Notes under the pieces: model-generated
Database searches by the model: none
Told to the model about the DNA's origin: nothing
Seen by the model: the letters and a program-made list of their open reading frames with translations, nothing else
Program-made: the position numbers and the translations under genes
Part shown: in pieces, positions 19,734 to 28,844 of the stretch
How positions within the stretch are numbered: position 1 is the stretch's first letter
Layout: each line of letters starts with the position of its first letter
Source: Candidatus Kaistia colombiensis
GTDB taxonomy: Bacteria; Pseudomonadota; Alphaproteobacteria; Rhizobiales; Kaistiaceae
Assembly (NCBI GenBank): GCA_029203105.1
Contig: CP119318.1
Location: 1,378,501 to 1,442,500, forward strand
Length of the DNA: 64,000 bases
Direction: 5' to 3'

Positions 19734-20675
19734 ATGGCTCCGAGGGCAGTATGGAAGGGCTATCTCAAGGTTGCCGAGATCATCTGCCCGGTCGCGTTGC
19801 ACACCGCCGCCTCGACATCGGAGCGCATCGCCTTCCATACGCTCAACCGCGCCACGGGAAATCGCATCCGCCGGCAATTCGTCGATCAGGATACCGGCAA
19901 GCCGGTCGAGAGCGACGACCAGATCAAGGGTTACGAGATCGCCGCCGGCGAATATGTCGAAATCGATCCGGAGGAGATCGCGTCGGCGATGCCGGAAGGC
20001 GACAAGACGCTCGCGGTCGAGGCCTTCGTGAAGCTCGACCAGATCGACGACGTCTATTTCGACCGGCCCTATTATCTGACGCCGGGCGACAGGGCGGCGC
20101 TGGAGGCGTTCGTGCTGATCCGCGACGGCATGCGCAAGAGCGGCGCGGTGGCGATCGCCCGCGCCGTGCTGTTCCGCCGGATGCGCAGCGTGCTGATCCG
20201 TCCCGTCGAGGACGGCATGGTCGCGACGACGCTCGCCTTCGACTACGCCGTGCGGCCGGCGCGCGAGGCCTTCGATCCGATCCCGAAGCTGAAGATCGAA
20301 GGCGAGATGCTGCAGCTTGCCGAGCACATCATCGACACCAAGCGCGGCAGCTTCGATCCGGCCGCCTTCCAGGACCGCTATGAGGCGGCGCTCGCCGAAC
20401 TCGTCAAGGCAAAGCTCGAAGGCAGGACCTTCGTGCCGCCGCAGCCGCGCAAGGCCGACAAGGTGGTCGACCTGATGGCGGCGCTGCGCGAAAGCGCCGG
20501 CGTGACCAAGCCGGCTGCCGAGGCCGCGAAGCCGGCGGCCAAGTCCGGTGCCGCCAAGCCAGCCGCCCGGACAGGCAAGGCGCCAGCAGCCGGCAAGACT
20601 GCTACGGGCAAGGCGACGGCGGGCAAGGCGGCGAGAGGCAAGGGCGCGGCGGTACCGCATCGCAAGGCGAGCTGA
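19734..20675 (+). CDS. ku: Ku protein, NHEJ end-binding (second copy)
   Basis: The 313-residue Ku starts MAPRAVWKGYLKVAEIICPVA with AGGAG 8 bases upstream; the longer frame from 19665 overlaps the promoter and is not credible. It has the Ku core (RIAFHTLNRATGNRIRRQF, YYLTPGDRAALEAFVLIRDGM). An extended C-terminal tail of Lys/Ala/Pro repeats runs from about residue 262 to the end (PAAKSGAAKPAARTGK). Such tails bind DNA and let Ku interact with ends or internal DNA. It is one base from ligD, so the two proteins are made together. It differs from the first Ku mainly in this tail. Confidence 0.95.
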   Translation: MAPRAVWKGYLKVAEIICPVALHTAASTSERIAFHTLNRATGNRIRRQFVDQDTGKPVESDDQIKGYEIAAGEYVEIDPEEIASAMPEGDKTLAVEAFVKLDQIDDVYFDRPYYLTPGDRAALEAFVLIRDGMRKSGAVAIARAVLFRRMRSVLIRPVEDGMVATTLAFDYAVRPAREAFDPIPKLKIEGEMLQLAEHIIDTKRGSFDPAAFQDRYEAALAELVKAKLEGRTFVPPQPRKADKVVDLMAALRESAGVTKPAAEAAKPAAKSGAAKPAARTGKAPAAGKTATGKATAGKAARGKGAAVPHRKAS

Positions 20676-20676
20676 C

Positions 20677-23316
20677 ATGGCCGCGCCGCTCGAGGCCTAT
20701 CGCAGCAAGCGCGATTTCAAGGTCACGCCGGAGCCTGCCGGGCGCAAGGCGGCCAAGGCGGCCAAGACGCCCAAGACCGCCAAGGCGGCGACGCCCGCGC
20801 TGCGCTTCGTCATCCAGAAGCACGATGCGACGCGGCTGCACTATGATTTCCGCCTCGAAATGGACGGCGTCCTGAAGAGCTGGGCTGTCACGCGCGGGCC
20901 TAGCCTGGATCCGGCCGAAAAGCGCCTCGCCGTGCATGTCGAGGACCATCCGCTCGAATATGGCGGCTTCGAGGGGACGATCCCGAAAGGCGAATATGGC
21001 GGCGGCACGGTCATTCTCTGGGATCGCGGCACCTGGGAGCCGGTCGGCGATCCGCATCGGGGCTATGCCAAGGGTCATCTCGAATTCGAGCTGAAGGGCG
21101 AGAAGCTGCGTGGCCGTTGGCATCTGGTGAAGATGCAGGTCCGGCCGCGCGAAAAGCGCGAGAACTGGCTGCTGATCAAGGCCGAGGACGCGGAAGCCCG
21201 TCCGCCTGGTGCGCCGGACATTCTCGAGGAGATGCCAGATTCGGTGAAGACCGGCCGCGCCATCGCGGATGTCGAGGACGAGGCGCCCGGCTGGTCGTCC
21301 AGAACCGGCAAGATCGACAACAGGAAGCACGCGAGGGCCACGACACAGGCGAGGCCCGCGCCGGAGGCTCCCGAAGCGCCGGCGCCGCCGCTGCCGGATC
21401 CGGCCGGGCTGAAGGGCGCGCGCAAGGCGGCGATGCCGGCCTTCGTCGAGCCGGCGCTGGCCACCCTCGCCAACGCGCCGCCGGCGGGCGCGCGCTGGAT
21501 CCACGAGATCAAGTTCGACGGTTACCGCCTGCAGGCGCATGTCGCGGCCGGGCGGGTAAAGCTCTTGACCCGTACTGGGCTCGACTGGACCAAGAAGTTC
21601 GGCAAGGAGATCGTCGCCGCGTTGCAGGCGCTGCCGGTCGGCACGGCGCTGATCGATGGCGAACTGGTGGTCGAGACCGCAGGCGGGGCGTCGGACTTCT
21701 CCGCCCTGCAGGTCGATCTGAGCGAGGGGCGCTCGGATCGCTTCGTCTTCTATGTCTTCGACCTGCTCTATCTCGACGGCTATGACGTTCGCGAACTGCC
21801 GCTTTCCGAGCGCAAACAGCTTCTGGCGCAGGTGGTGGCGCAGGGCGCGCCGCTCATCCGCTTCAGCCAACATTTTGACGAGGACGGCGCGGTGGTCTTC
21901 CGCCATGCGAGCCGGCTCGGTCTCGAAGGCATCGTCTCGAAGGTGCTGGATTCGCCCTACCGTTCCGGACGCTCCAAGAACTGGCTCAAGGTGAAGAGCT
22001 CCGAGCGGCAGGAATTCGTCATTGGCGGCTATGTGCCGTCGACCACGTCGCGCCGCGCCATCGGCTCGCTGGTGCTCGGCGTTCACGAGGATGGCGCGCT
22101 GCAGCCCGTCGGCCGCGTCGGCACCGGCTTTTCCGCCCGGATCGCGGAGGACCTGTTCCTGACGCTCGAGCGGATGCGGGTTTCCGCCAGCCCGTTCGGG
22201 CGCCCCTTGACGGCAGAGGAGGGGCGGCAGGTGCGCTTCGTCCGCCCCGAACTGGTGGTCGAGGTCGAGTTTCGCGCCTGGACGGCGGACGGCCACCTCC
22301 GCCACGCTTCCTTCCGGGGGCTGCGCGAGGACAAGTTGGCCGACGAGATCACTCGGGAGAGGGCGACCATGGACGAGAAGCCGTCAAGGAAGTCGCCTGC
22401 GACCGCCGAGCCTCCGCGTTCGAGCGTGAAGCTGACACACCCCGACCGGGTCTACTGGCCGGATGCTGGCGTCACCAAGCAGGGTCTCGCCGACTATTAT
22501 GCCGAGGTCTGGCCGTATATCGCGCCGTTCATCACCCACCGGCCGCTGTCGCTGCTGCGCTGTCCGAGCGGCATCACCGGCGAGCAGTTCTTCCAGAAGA
22601 ATGCCTGGAAGGGGCTGAACGAGGCGATCGTGCTGGTCGACGATCCCGCGACGAAGGCGGTCGAGCACCTGATCAGCATTAGGGATCTCGACGGGCTGAT
22701 CGCGCTGGTGCAGTCGGCGGTGCTCGAAATCCACCCCTGGGGCTCGACGATCGACCACTGGGAAAAGCCGGACATGATCATCATGGATCTCGACCCCGGT
22801 GAGGGCGTCCTATGGCAGCGCGTGATCGAGGCGGCGCAGGAGGTGCGGCAGCGGCTGGTTGATGCCGGCCTCGCCGCCTTCGTCAAGACGTCCGGCGGCA
22901 AGGGGCTGCATGTCGTCGCGCCGCTGACGCCAAAGGCGGAGTGGCCGGCGGTCAAGGCCTTCAGCAAAGGGCTTGCCGACGCGCTGGCTTCAGACAGTCC
23001 CGACCATTATGTCGCGACGATCACCAAGGCGAAGCGGCCCGGCAAGATCCTGATCGACTATCTGCGCAACCAGCGCGGCCAGACGGCGGTCGCGCCTTAC
23101 TCCACCCGCGCCCGCCCCGGCGCGCCGGTGTCAGTGCCGCTCGCCTGGGACGAGCTGAGCCCGGCGATCGGCCCGGCCTTTTTCACCGTCCTCAACCTGC
23201 CGATAAGGCTTGCCTCGCTCGGCACCGATCCCTGGGCCGATTTCCGCAAGGCGGCCCAGCCGTTGGAGGTTGGCACGCCGTCAGGGAAGAAGAAGGCACG
23301 GGCGGGGAAGGCCTAG
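20677..23316 (+). CDS. ligD: LigD, multifunctional NHEJ DNA ligase
   Basis: This 879-residue protein has domain order phosphoesterase-ligase-polymerase. The N-terminal 3'-phosphoesterase includes QKHDATRLHYDFRLE and PKGEYGGGTV. The ATP-dependent ligase has its nucleotidyl lysine Lys279 in HEIKFDGYR. The C-terminal archaeo-eukaryotic primase-type polymerase has acidic residues Asp704 and Asp706 (MDLDPGEG) and VKTSGGKGLHVV. It repairs double-strand breaks delivered by Ku. A Lys/Ala linker (GRKAAKAAKTPKTAKAA) precedes the first domain. Start at ATG 20677, just after the Ku stop; the longer frame begins inside ku. Confidence 0.96.
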   Translation: MAAPLEAYRSKRDFKVTPEPAGRKAAKAAKTPKTAKAATPALRFVIQKHDATRLHYDFRLEMDGVLKSWAVTRGPSLDPAEKRLAVHVEDHPLEYGGFEGTIPKGEYGGGTVILWDRGTWEPVGDPHRGYAKGHLEFELKGEKLRGRWHLVKMQVRPREKRENWLLIKAEDAEARPPGAPDILEEMPDSVKTGRAIADVEDEAPGWSSRTGKIDNRKHARATTQARPAPEAPEAPAPPLPDPAGLKGARKAAMPAFVEPALATLANAPPAGARWIHEIKFDGYRLQAHVAAGRVKLLTRTGLDWTKKFGKEIVAALQALPVGTALIDGELVVETAGGASDFSALQVDLSEGRSDRFVFYVFDLLYLDGYDVRELPLSERKQLLAQVVAQGAPLIRFSQHFDEDGAVVFRHASRLGLEGIVSKVLDSPYRSGRSKNWLKVKSSERQEFVIGGYVPSTTSRRAIGSLVLGVHEDGALQPVGRVGTGFSARIAEDLFLTLERMRVSASPFGRPLTAEEGRQVRFVRPELVVEVEFRAWTADGHLRHASFRGLREDKLADEITRERATMDEKPSRKSPATAEPPRSSVKLTHPDRVYWPDAGVTKQGLADYYAEVWPYIAPFITHRPLSLLRCPSGITGEQFFQKNAWKGLNEAIVLVDDPATKAVEHLISIRDLDGLIALVQSAVLEIHPWGSTIDHWEKPDMIIMDLDPGEGVLWQRVIEAAQEVRQRLVDAGLAAFVKTSGGKGLHVVAPLTPKAEWPAVKAFSKGLADALASDSPDHYVATITKAKRPGKILIDYLRNQRGQTAVAPYSTRARPGAPVSVPLAWDELSPAIGPAFFTVLNLPIRLASLGTDPWADFRKAAQPLEVGTPSGKKKARAGKA

Positions 23317-23596
23317 CGCGGCTGCCATCCCTTACTTCTCCCTGAGGGAGACCTTTGCAGCACATCGTCTACCAGCGCAGACTATGTACCGCATGTCGTC
23401 ATCCCGACGAAGGTCGGGATCCATACACACAATTCCTCGGCCACCTTAGGCCGGTGTTCATGGGCCCCGGCCTTCGCCGGGGCGACGAGTTCTGGCCCAT
23501 GCGGCGCGACCCTCGCCGGATGGTTCCATAAATCCTCTCGCGGCTCTGCGCGGCGACCTCCCCCTCAGGGGGAGGTGAAAAAAGGCGTCTCTAGCC
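23317..23596. other. gene-free stretch with repeats
   Basis: This 280-base gap between ligD and the convergent importer holds no credible gene. It contains CTTCTCCCTGAGGGAG near 23336-23350, one inverted doublet (23397-23483) and a CCTCCCCCTCAGGGGGAGG palindrome near 23559-23577. Confidence 0.7.
23397..23483. repeat. inverted repeat doublet, GTCATCCC family
   Basis: A unit GTCATCCCGACGAAGGTCGGGAT-CCAT and an inverted relative (ATGGGCCCCGGCCTTCGCCGGGG) enclose about 30 bases. Each unit is itself a small hairpin. It is the most diverged of the five doublets in this window. Confidence 0.6.
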
Positions 23597-24553
23597 CTAC
23601 TTCACCGCGCCGGCCGTCAGGCCCTTGACAATGTAGCGCTCGAGGAAGATGCCGACGATGGCGAGTGGGGCGATCGCCGCCGTCGAGAGCGCCGCCATCG
23701 ACCACCAGTTGATGCCTTGCGAGCCGGTCTGGCTCGCCACCATGACGGGCAGGGTGTTGGCGTTGGTCGAGGTCAGCAGCGCCGCGAAGAAATACTCGTT
23801 CCAGCACAGCACCACCGACAGGATGAAGGCGGCGACCATGCCGGGCAGCGAGATCGGCAGGACGATCCGCATGAAGGCGCCCCAGGTCGAGCAGCCGTCG
23901 ACAAGCGCCGCCTGTTCGAGTTCGACCGGGATGCCGCGGAACTGGTCGCGCATGATCCAGATGACGATCGGCAGCACCATCAGCGTATAGACGACGATCA
24001 GGCCGATGCGGGTGTCGAGCAGCGCCAGCTCCTTGTAGAGAACGAGGAACGGCATGGCGAGTACGACCGGCGGCAGGATCAGCTGCGACAGGAAGAAGAA
24101 CGAGATGTCACGGTTGCGCCAGATCGCGAACTTGTAGTCGAAGCGCACCAGACCATAGGCGGCGAGCGAGCCGAGGATGACGGCGAGCAGCGACGCGCCG
24201 ACCGACATGATCGCCGAATTCAGGAAGCGCTTCATGAACTCGTCGCGCACCGTCGAGGTAGTGAAGATCGTATCCGGCGACAGGCCGATCGAGCGCCAGC
24301 CGCGCCAGTCCGGGGTGTAGTCGACCCAGGGGATCAAATGGCCCTGGGTGACGTCGACCGCGACCTTGAACGACGTCGTGATCGTCCAGTAGATCGGGAA
24401 CAGCGCGATGAAGGTCCACAGGATCAGCAGGCCGTAGATCGCCACCTTGCCGGCGATGCGCTTCGAGTTGCTGGCGAATTCGCTCTGCGGTTCGCGGTAG
24501 GTGTAGGGACGGGTGGCCATGCCGGATTGTGCTTTCATGATCGTGGCCATCAC
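23597..24553 (-). CDS. CUT1 ABC importer permease, MalG type (second system)
   Basis: This 318-residue permease has the EAA-loop equivalent EQAALVDGCSTWGAFMRIVLPIS and about six helices. It overlaps the preceding permease gene by four bases (ATGA), which indicates coupled translation. It is the last gene of the ribokinase/mutarotase-linked importer operon. No ATPase gene follows. Confidence 0.9.
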   Translation of the reverse strand: MMATIMKAQSGMATRPYTYREPQSEFASNSKRIAGKVAIYGLLILWTFIALFPIYWTITTSFKVAVDVTQGHLIPWVDYTPDWRGWRSIGLSPDTIFTTSTVRDEFMKRFLNSAIMSVGASLLAVILGSLAAYGLVRFDYKFAIWRNRDISFFFLSQLILPPVVLAMPFLVLYKELALLDTRIGLIVVYTLMVLPIVIWIMRDQFRGIPVELEQAALVDGCSTWGAFMRIVLPISLPGMVAAFILSVVLCWNEYFFAALLTSTNANTLPVMVASQTGSQGINWWSMAALSTAAIAPLAIVGIFLERYIVKGLTAGAVK

Positions 24554-25683
24554 CCGGTCACCCGCTTCATCCAGCGGCTCGAGCCCCAGAGCAGCAGTGC
24601 GATGAAGAGGGCGATCAGGATGAAGTAGAACTCGGCCACCATAGTGCCGTAGCCGACATTCGAACGGTCGCGATATTCGCGGAAGATGAAGCTCGACACC
24701 GTATCGGTCGAGCCGCCGGGTCCGCCGGACGTCACGGTGATGACGATGTCGGCGAGCTTCAGCTGGAAGATGATGCGGATGATGACGGCGGTGATCGAGA
24801 CCGGCAGCATCAGCGGGAAGATGATCTGCCAGAACGCGCGCCAGCCATTGGCGCCGTCGACCTTCGCCGCTTCGAGGATTTCCTTGGGCAGGGCCTGCAG
24901 CCCGGCGAGCAGCAGGATCATCACGAACGGGATCCAGACCCAGGCGTCCATCGCCATGATCGAGAAGCGGGCGATCCAGGGCGAGGCGAAGAAGGCGGGG
25001 TTCTCCCAGCCGAGATGGCGGGCAAGCGTTGCGGCCGGGCCGAAGCGGTATTCCATAAGCGACTTGCCGACCATCCAGCCGACGGCGACCGGGCTCAGCA
25101 TGAAGGGCATCAGGAAGGCAACGCGGAAGAACTTTCGCGCGCGGATTTCGGCGTTGAGGAGAAGAGCGAGGCCGAAGGCGATGGCATATTGAAGAAGCAC
25201 GGCCAGCACATAGAAGCCCATGTTGCGCAGCGCGTTCCAGAAGTAGCCGTCATTCATCAGCGCCCAGAAATTGGCGAGGCCGTTGAACGAGCGGCCGTCG
25301 AACGAGGCGAGGTTCCAGTCGGTGAAGGCGATGTAGAGGCCGGCGACGGTAGGGAAAATCACCACGGCGACGGTGAACAGGATGGCCGGCAGCACGAACA
25401 GCGCCCGCTTGCCGCCTTCGCCGCGGATCATCACCTGGCCGGCGCCGAGCGCCACGCCCCAGGCGAGATAGGCGTAGAGGACCGGCCGCCAGTTGGAAAA
25501 GCCGGTTTCCGTCTGGCCGGCGGCATAGAGGCCCTGGAAGAGCGCGATCGCGGCGAGCGCGATCGTCGCCAGCGTGATCAGCCATTTTCCGGCTGTGCGG
25601 CGCCCCTCGGGAATGTCATGCGCCGCGATCACATCCTGCGGTGCGGCCACTGTCGACGTCTGCATTGTTGTCCGCTTCGTCAA
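24550..25683 (-). CDS. CUT1 ABC importer permease, MalF type (second system)
   Basis: The 377-residue permease is longer than usual because of extra N-terminal membrane segments (WLITLATIALAAIALFQGLYAA and a second helix near residues 68-83) before the core. The EAA loop is EAAKVDGANGWRAFWQIIFPL. It pairs with the gene at 23597. A terminator-like hairpin separates it from the binding-protein gene upstream. Confidence 0.88.
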   Translation of the reverse strand: MTKRTTMQTSTVAAPQDVIAAHDIPEGRRTAGKWLITLATIALAAIALFQGLYAAGQTETGFSNWRPVLYAYLAWGVALGAGQVMIRGEGGKRALFVLPAILFTVAVVIFPTVAGLYIAFTDWNLASFDGRSFNGLANFWALMNDGYFWNALRNMGFYVLAVLLQYAIAFGLALLLNAEIRARKFFRVAFLMPFMLSPVAVGWMVGKSLMEYRFGPAATLARHLGWENPAFFASPWIARFSIMAMDAWVWIPFVMILLLAGLQALPKEILEAAKVDGANGWRAFWQIIFPLMLPVSITAVIIRIIFQLKLADIVITVTSGGPGGSTDTVSSFIFREYRDRSNVGYGTMVAEFYFILIALFIALLLWGSSRWMKRVTG

Positions 25684-25707
25684 TGAGCGTCGCCACGACG
25701 CTCGCAG

Positions 25708-25747
25708 AAAAAAAACCGGCTGGCGACGCGTCCCTGCGCCGCCAGCC
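25708..25747 (-). terminator. terminator-like hairpin between binding protein and permeases
   Basis: On the minus strand an 8-bp perfect stem (GGCTGGCG / CGCCAGCC, 25740-25747 and 25718-25725) is followed by GG and eight T residues (25708-25715). This is a good intrinsic terminator placed inside the importer operon. It should make most transcripts end after the binding-protein gene and let a minority continue into the permeases. Confidence 0.75.
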
Positions 25748-25830
25748 CTGAAGGATCCACAGACCAGGCCTTCGATGGAGAAGGCTCCGGCAGGGCCGGC
25801 CAGCCCGAGGGCCGGCCGGGTTCCGTTGGC

Positions 25831-27507
25831 TCAGAGGCCGAGCGAGGCCTTGTACAGCTCGATCTGCTTTTCGCGGCCGATCTGGTCGGTCAGCTTCTCC
25901 CAGGCGGCGGCGATCTTGTCGGCGCCTTCCTGGGCCGTGCCCTGGCCGGCGAAGGTCTTGGCCAGTTCGTCCTCGGCGATCGAGTAGTACTGGAAGATGC
26001 CGGGGATACGCGGCTCGATCGCCGCGTTCGGGTGGTTGTAGCTGTCCTTGTTGGCGTTGAGGTAGGCGGTGATGAACGCCTCGTCATAGCCGGCGGCAAC
26101 CCATTCCGGGATGTTGAACTGGCTGTTCCGGTAGGGCTGGAAGCCCGACGGATAGGCCGACATCCAGAGGCCGATATCCTTGCCGCCGAGATGGGCGGCG
26201 GCGGACCAGGCTGCCTTCTTCTTCTTTTCGTCCGCGTCGACGCGCGACATGACGTAGACGCCCCAGCCGAGGAAGGCCATGTTCGGCGCGTAGTTCGGGC
26301 CGCTGGCGAGCTTGTCCCACTGGCCGGTCTTGGCGTTGTAGACGTCGTCCGAGCCCGGCAGGATCGAGAAGCCGGTGACGTCGCCAACCACCGAGGTGTC
26401 GCTGGTCTTGGCATTGGAGCCGACGTCGCCCCACCAGGAGACCATCGAGCCGGTGCCGCCCAGGAACTGCTGGAAGGCGGTGGTGTTTGGGTCGGCGTTG
26501 ATCTGGTCGGCCGGCTCCGACGGCAGCGCGTCGATCACGTCCTGGATGGCGCGCACCCAGGCCGGATTGTTGACGCGCGGCTTCATCGTGTCGGCGTCGA
26601 ACAGCCAGGCCTTGTCGTCCGGATGCTTGGCGTAAGCGGTGGCGCGGCTGCCGAGGAAATAGAAGCCGAAACCGCCCCAGGCCTTCGGCGCGTCGAGATA
26701 GCCAAAGGCCTCCTGGCCGCCGACCTTCTTGCCCTTGAGGAACTTGGTCGCGGCCTGAACCTGCTGCCAGGTCTTCGGCACGCCCCATTCGCCGGCATTG
26801 CCTTCTTCCTTCCAGGCCTTGGCCAGGTCGGCGTCGGCGAAGACGTCGGTGCGGTGGTTGAAGGTGTGGCAGTCGCCGTCGATCGAGACGCGATAGGTCT
26901 TGCCGTTCCAGGTGCCGACCGGCGCCTTGAGGTAGCCGACATAGTCGTCCATGTCGATCTGGGCCTTGACCCAGTCCGGCATCTCGGAGGCGAGGCCCTT
27001 GCCGCAGACGTCGCCCTCGAAGGGAGCGCCCATCTCGATGACGTCGAAATCGACGGTGCCGGTGGCAATCGACTGCTGCAGGCGGGCGTTGTAGTCGGCC
27101 TGGGCCAGGTCGATCCAGTTGATCTTGGCGCCGGTATAGGCCTCCCACGGCTTCAGGAAGCCGCGGAACAGCATGTTGTGCAGGTTCTGGTTGTTGAGCC
27201 CCATGAAGGTCAGCTCGACCCCGGCGAACTCGCCTTCCTTGACGTTCTTCTTGGTCGCGTCGAGCACCATCTCGCCGACCTTCTGCCAGTCGGCGTCGGT
27301 GGGCGAGCCCTTGCCGATCCCGGGAACCGCCAGAAGCTGGGCGCGAAGGTCGCCCGCCTGCGCCATGGCCGGCTGGGCGAACAGGCTCGCGCCGCCCATG
27401 CCGAGCGCGCCGGTCGCGGCCAGTGCGCCAAGACCGGCGGCGCCCTTCAGGATGCCGCGGCGGCTGGCCTGAAACTTCAGATGCCGATCATAATCCTGCG
27501 TCTTCAT
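25831..27507 (-). CDS. ABC importer solute-binding protein (second CUT1 system)
   Basis: This 558-residue periplasmic binding protein starts at MKTQDYDRHLKFQASRRG with GGGAGG upstream. A twin-arginine-like segment (ASRRGILKGAAGLG) and a hydrophobic alanine/glycine-rich stretch ending AMAQAG suggest Tat export. It is longer than most CUT1 binding proteins (about 420-480). The downstream hairpin and T-run imply that it is made in excess of the permeases. A ribokinase and a RbsD/FucU-type mutarotase upstream on the same strand suggest a monosaccharide substrate. Confidence 0.88.
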   Translation of the reverse strand: MKTQDYDRHLKFQASRRGILKGAAGLGALAATGALGMGGASLFAQPAMAQAGDLRAQLLAVPGIGKGSPTDADWQKVGEMVLDATKKNVKEGEFAGVELTFMGLNNQNLHNMLFRGFLKPWEAYTGAKINWIDLAQADYNARLQQSIATGTVDFDVIEMGAPFEGDVCGKGLASEMPDWVKAQIDMDDYVGYLKAPVGTWNGKTYRVSIDGDCHTFNHRTDVFADADLAKAWKEEGNAGEWGVPKTWQQVQAATKFLKGKKVGGQEAFGYLDAPKAWGGFGFYFLGSRATAYAKHPDDKAWLFDADTMKPRVNNPAWVRAIQDVIDALPSEPADQINADPNTTAFQQFLGGTGSMVSWWGDVGSNAKTSDTSVVGDVTGFSILPGSDDVYNAKTGQWDKLASGPNYAPNMAFLGWGVYVMSRVDADEKKKKAAWSAAAHLGGKDIGLWMSAYPSGFQPYRNSQFNIPEWVAAGYDEAFITAYLNANKDSYNHPNAAIEPRIPGIFQYYSIAEDELAKTFAGQGTAQEGADKIAAAWEKLTDQIGREKQIELYKASLGL

Positions 27508-27892
27508 GAAAATCCCTCCCGATTTAGACGACATTTCGGTGTTTGCCGCTGCCGGCGCCGGACCGTTCGACGGTCATCTGGCGAGCGCGCGCATTCACCC
27601 TGGATGCGCCAATATTGGCGTATCCGCTCCCCTCCGCACCGCTTCAGCGGTACAATTCCCACCCGGCCGAGGTTGCGCCAAGTAGGCGCCTGCCCTGCGG
27701 TGCCATCACAAAAGCGACAATTGCCGACGGCGTCAACGGATAAGTTTTTCTTCCCTGCATTTCATTTTTCATAGGTGAAAAATCGAAGAAGTATGGGAGA
27801 TATACTATCTGGGCTTGTGATCTTATGAATTTAGTCTGGTCTTCGATGCTTTGACCCGGTGCCGGCCTTGGCCGGCACCGGGATTCCAGGCG
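27508..27892. promoter_or_regulatory. 385-base gap with importer promoter region
   Basis: No gene is seen here. The stretch is AT-rich near 27730-27840 and carries a perfect palindrome at 27764-27783. A TTGACG hexamer lies on the minus strand at 27731-27736. These fit an independent promoter and operator for the binding-protein gene, separate from the ribokinase pair upstream. Confidence 0.5.
27764..27783. promoter_or_regulatory. palindromic operator candidate
   Basis: A perfect inverted repeat ATTTTTCA-N4-TGAAAAAT stands out in an otherwise GC-rich sequence, about 260 bases upstream of the binding-protein start. The symmetry and AT-richness are typical of repressor operators of the GntR, RpiR or IclR type. 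The cognate regulator is not known; the IclR gene at 29558 is the nearest candidate. Confidence 0.55.
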
Positions 27893-28831
27893 TCAGACGC
27901 CGGTCGTCTCGAGCATGGCTTCCGCCTCGGCTCGATGCGGCATGGACGGAGCGGTGCCCGGCCGCGTGACGGAAATGCCGGCGACGGCGCAGCCGAAGCG
28001 GGCCGCCTCGACCGGATCGGCGCCGCGCGCCAGCGCCGCCGCGAAGCCGCCATTGAACGCGTCTCCCGCGCCGGCCGTCTCCACCACAGGGCCGGCATTC
28101 ACCGCCGGGATGTGGATCGATGCGTCCCGGCTGTGCAGCAGCACGCCGGCCTCGCCGAGCGTGATCAGCGCCGTGCCGACGCCCTTGGCGAGCAGTGCGT
28201 CACCCGCCATTCGCGCGCTGGCGAGGTCGGTGACGGCGATGCCGGTCAGCAGCGCCGCCTCGCTCTCATTCGGCGTGACATAGTCGCAAAGCGCATAGAG
28301 CGTGTCGTCGAACGCTTCCGCCGGCGCCGGGTTGAAGATGGTCGTGACCCCGGCCGCCCGCGCGATCTCCAGTCCCCGCCGTGCCGCCGGAACGGGCTGC
28401 TCGAGCTGGGTGATGAAGACGGCGGCCGAACGGATCGCGTCCGCCGCCGCGTCGACGTCGGCCGCGCTGATGGTGGCGGCGGCGCCAGGCACGACGATGA
28501 TCGCGTTTTCGCCCGAGCTCTCGTTCACATAGATGAAGGCGGCGCCGGTCGGCTGGTCCGCCATCTCGGTGACGCGGGCCGCGATGCCCTCGGCCCGCCA
28601 GGTGTCGAGCGCGATGGCGCCGAAGGCGTCTTTGCCGATCTTGGACAGGATGGTGACGGGCGCGCCGGCTCGCGCCGCCGCGACGGCCTGGTTCGAGCCC
28701 TTGCCGCCCGGGCCCATCTTGAAGCCGGAACCGGCGATCGTCTCGCCAATGCCGGGCATCCGGCCGGCGCGAAAGGCGAGGTCCGCCACGAAGATGCCGA
28801 GAATGGCGACGCCGCGCCTTGTATCCGCCAT
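27893..28831 (-). CDS. rbsK: ribokinase-like PfkB-family sugar kinase
   Basis: The 312-residue PfkB-family kinase has the glycine-rich substrate motif GPGGKGSNQA near residues 40-50 and the catalytic signature AGAGDAFNGGFAAAL with its aspartate base near residue 255. It phosphorylates a monosaccharide such as ribose using ATP in the cytoplasm. It lies 13 bases after the FucU/RbsD gene, so the two form a kinase-mutarotase pair. Ribose is the family default; another pentose or a deoxysugar is possible. Confidence 0.85.
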   Translation of the reverse strand: MADTRRGVAILGIFVADLAFRAGRMPGIGETIAGSGFKMGPGGKGSNQAVAAARAGAPVTILSKIGKDAFGAIALDTWRAEGIAARVTEMADQPTGAAFIYVNESSGENAIIVVPGAAATISAADVDAAADAIRSAAVFITQLEQPVPAARRGLEIARAAGVTTIFNPAPAEAFDDTLYALCDYVTPNESEAALLTGIAVTDLASARMAGDALLAKGVGTALITLGEAGVLLHSRDASIHIPAVNAGPVVETAGAGDAFNGGFAAALARGADPVEAARFGCAVAGISVTRPGTAPSMPHRAEAEAMLETTGV

Positions 28832-28844
28832 GTCGCGCCTCCGC

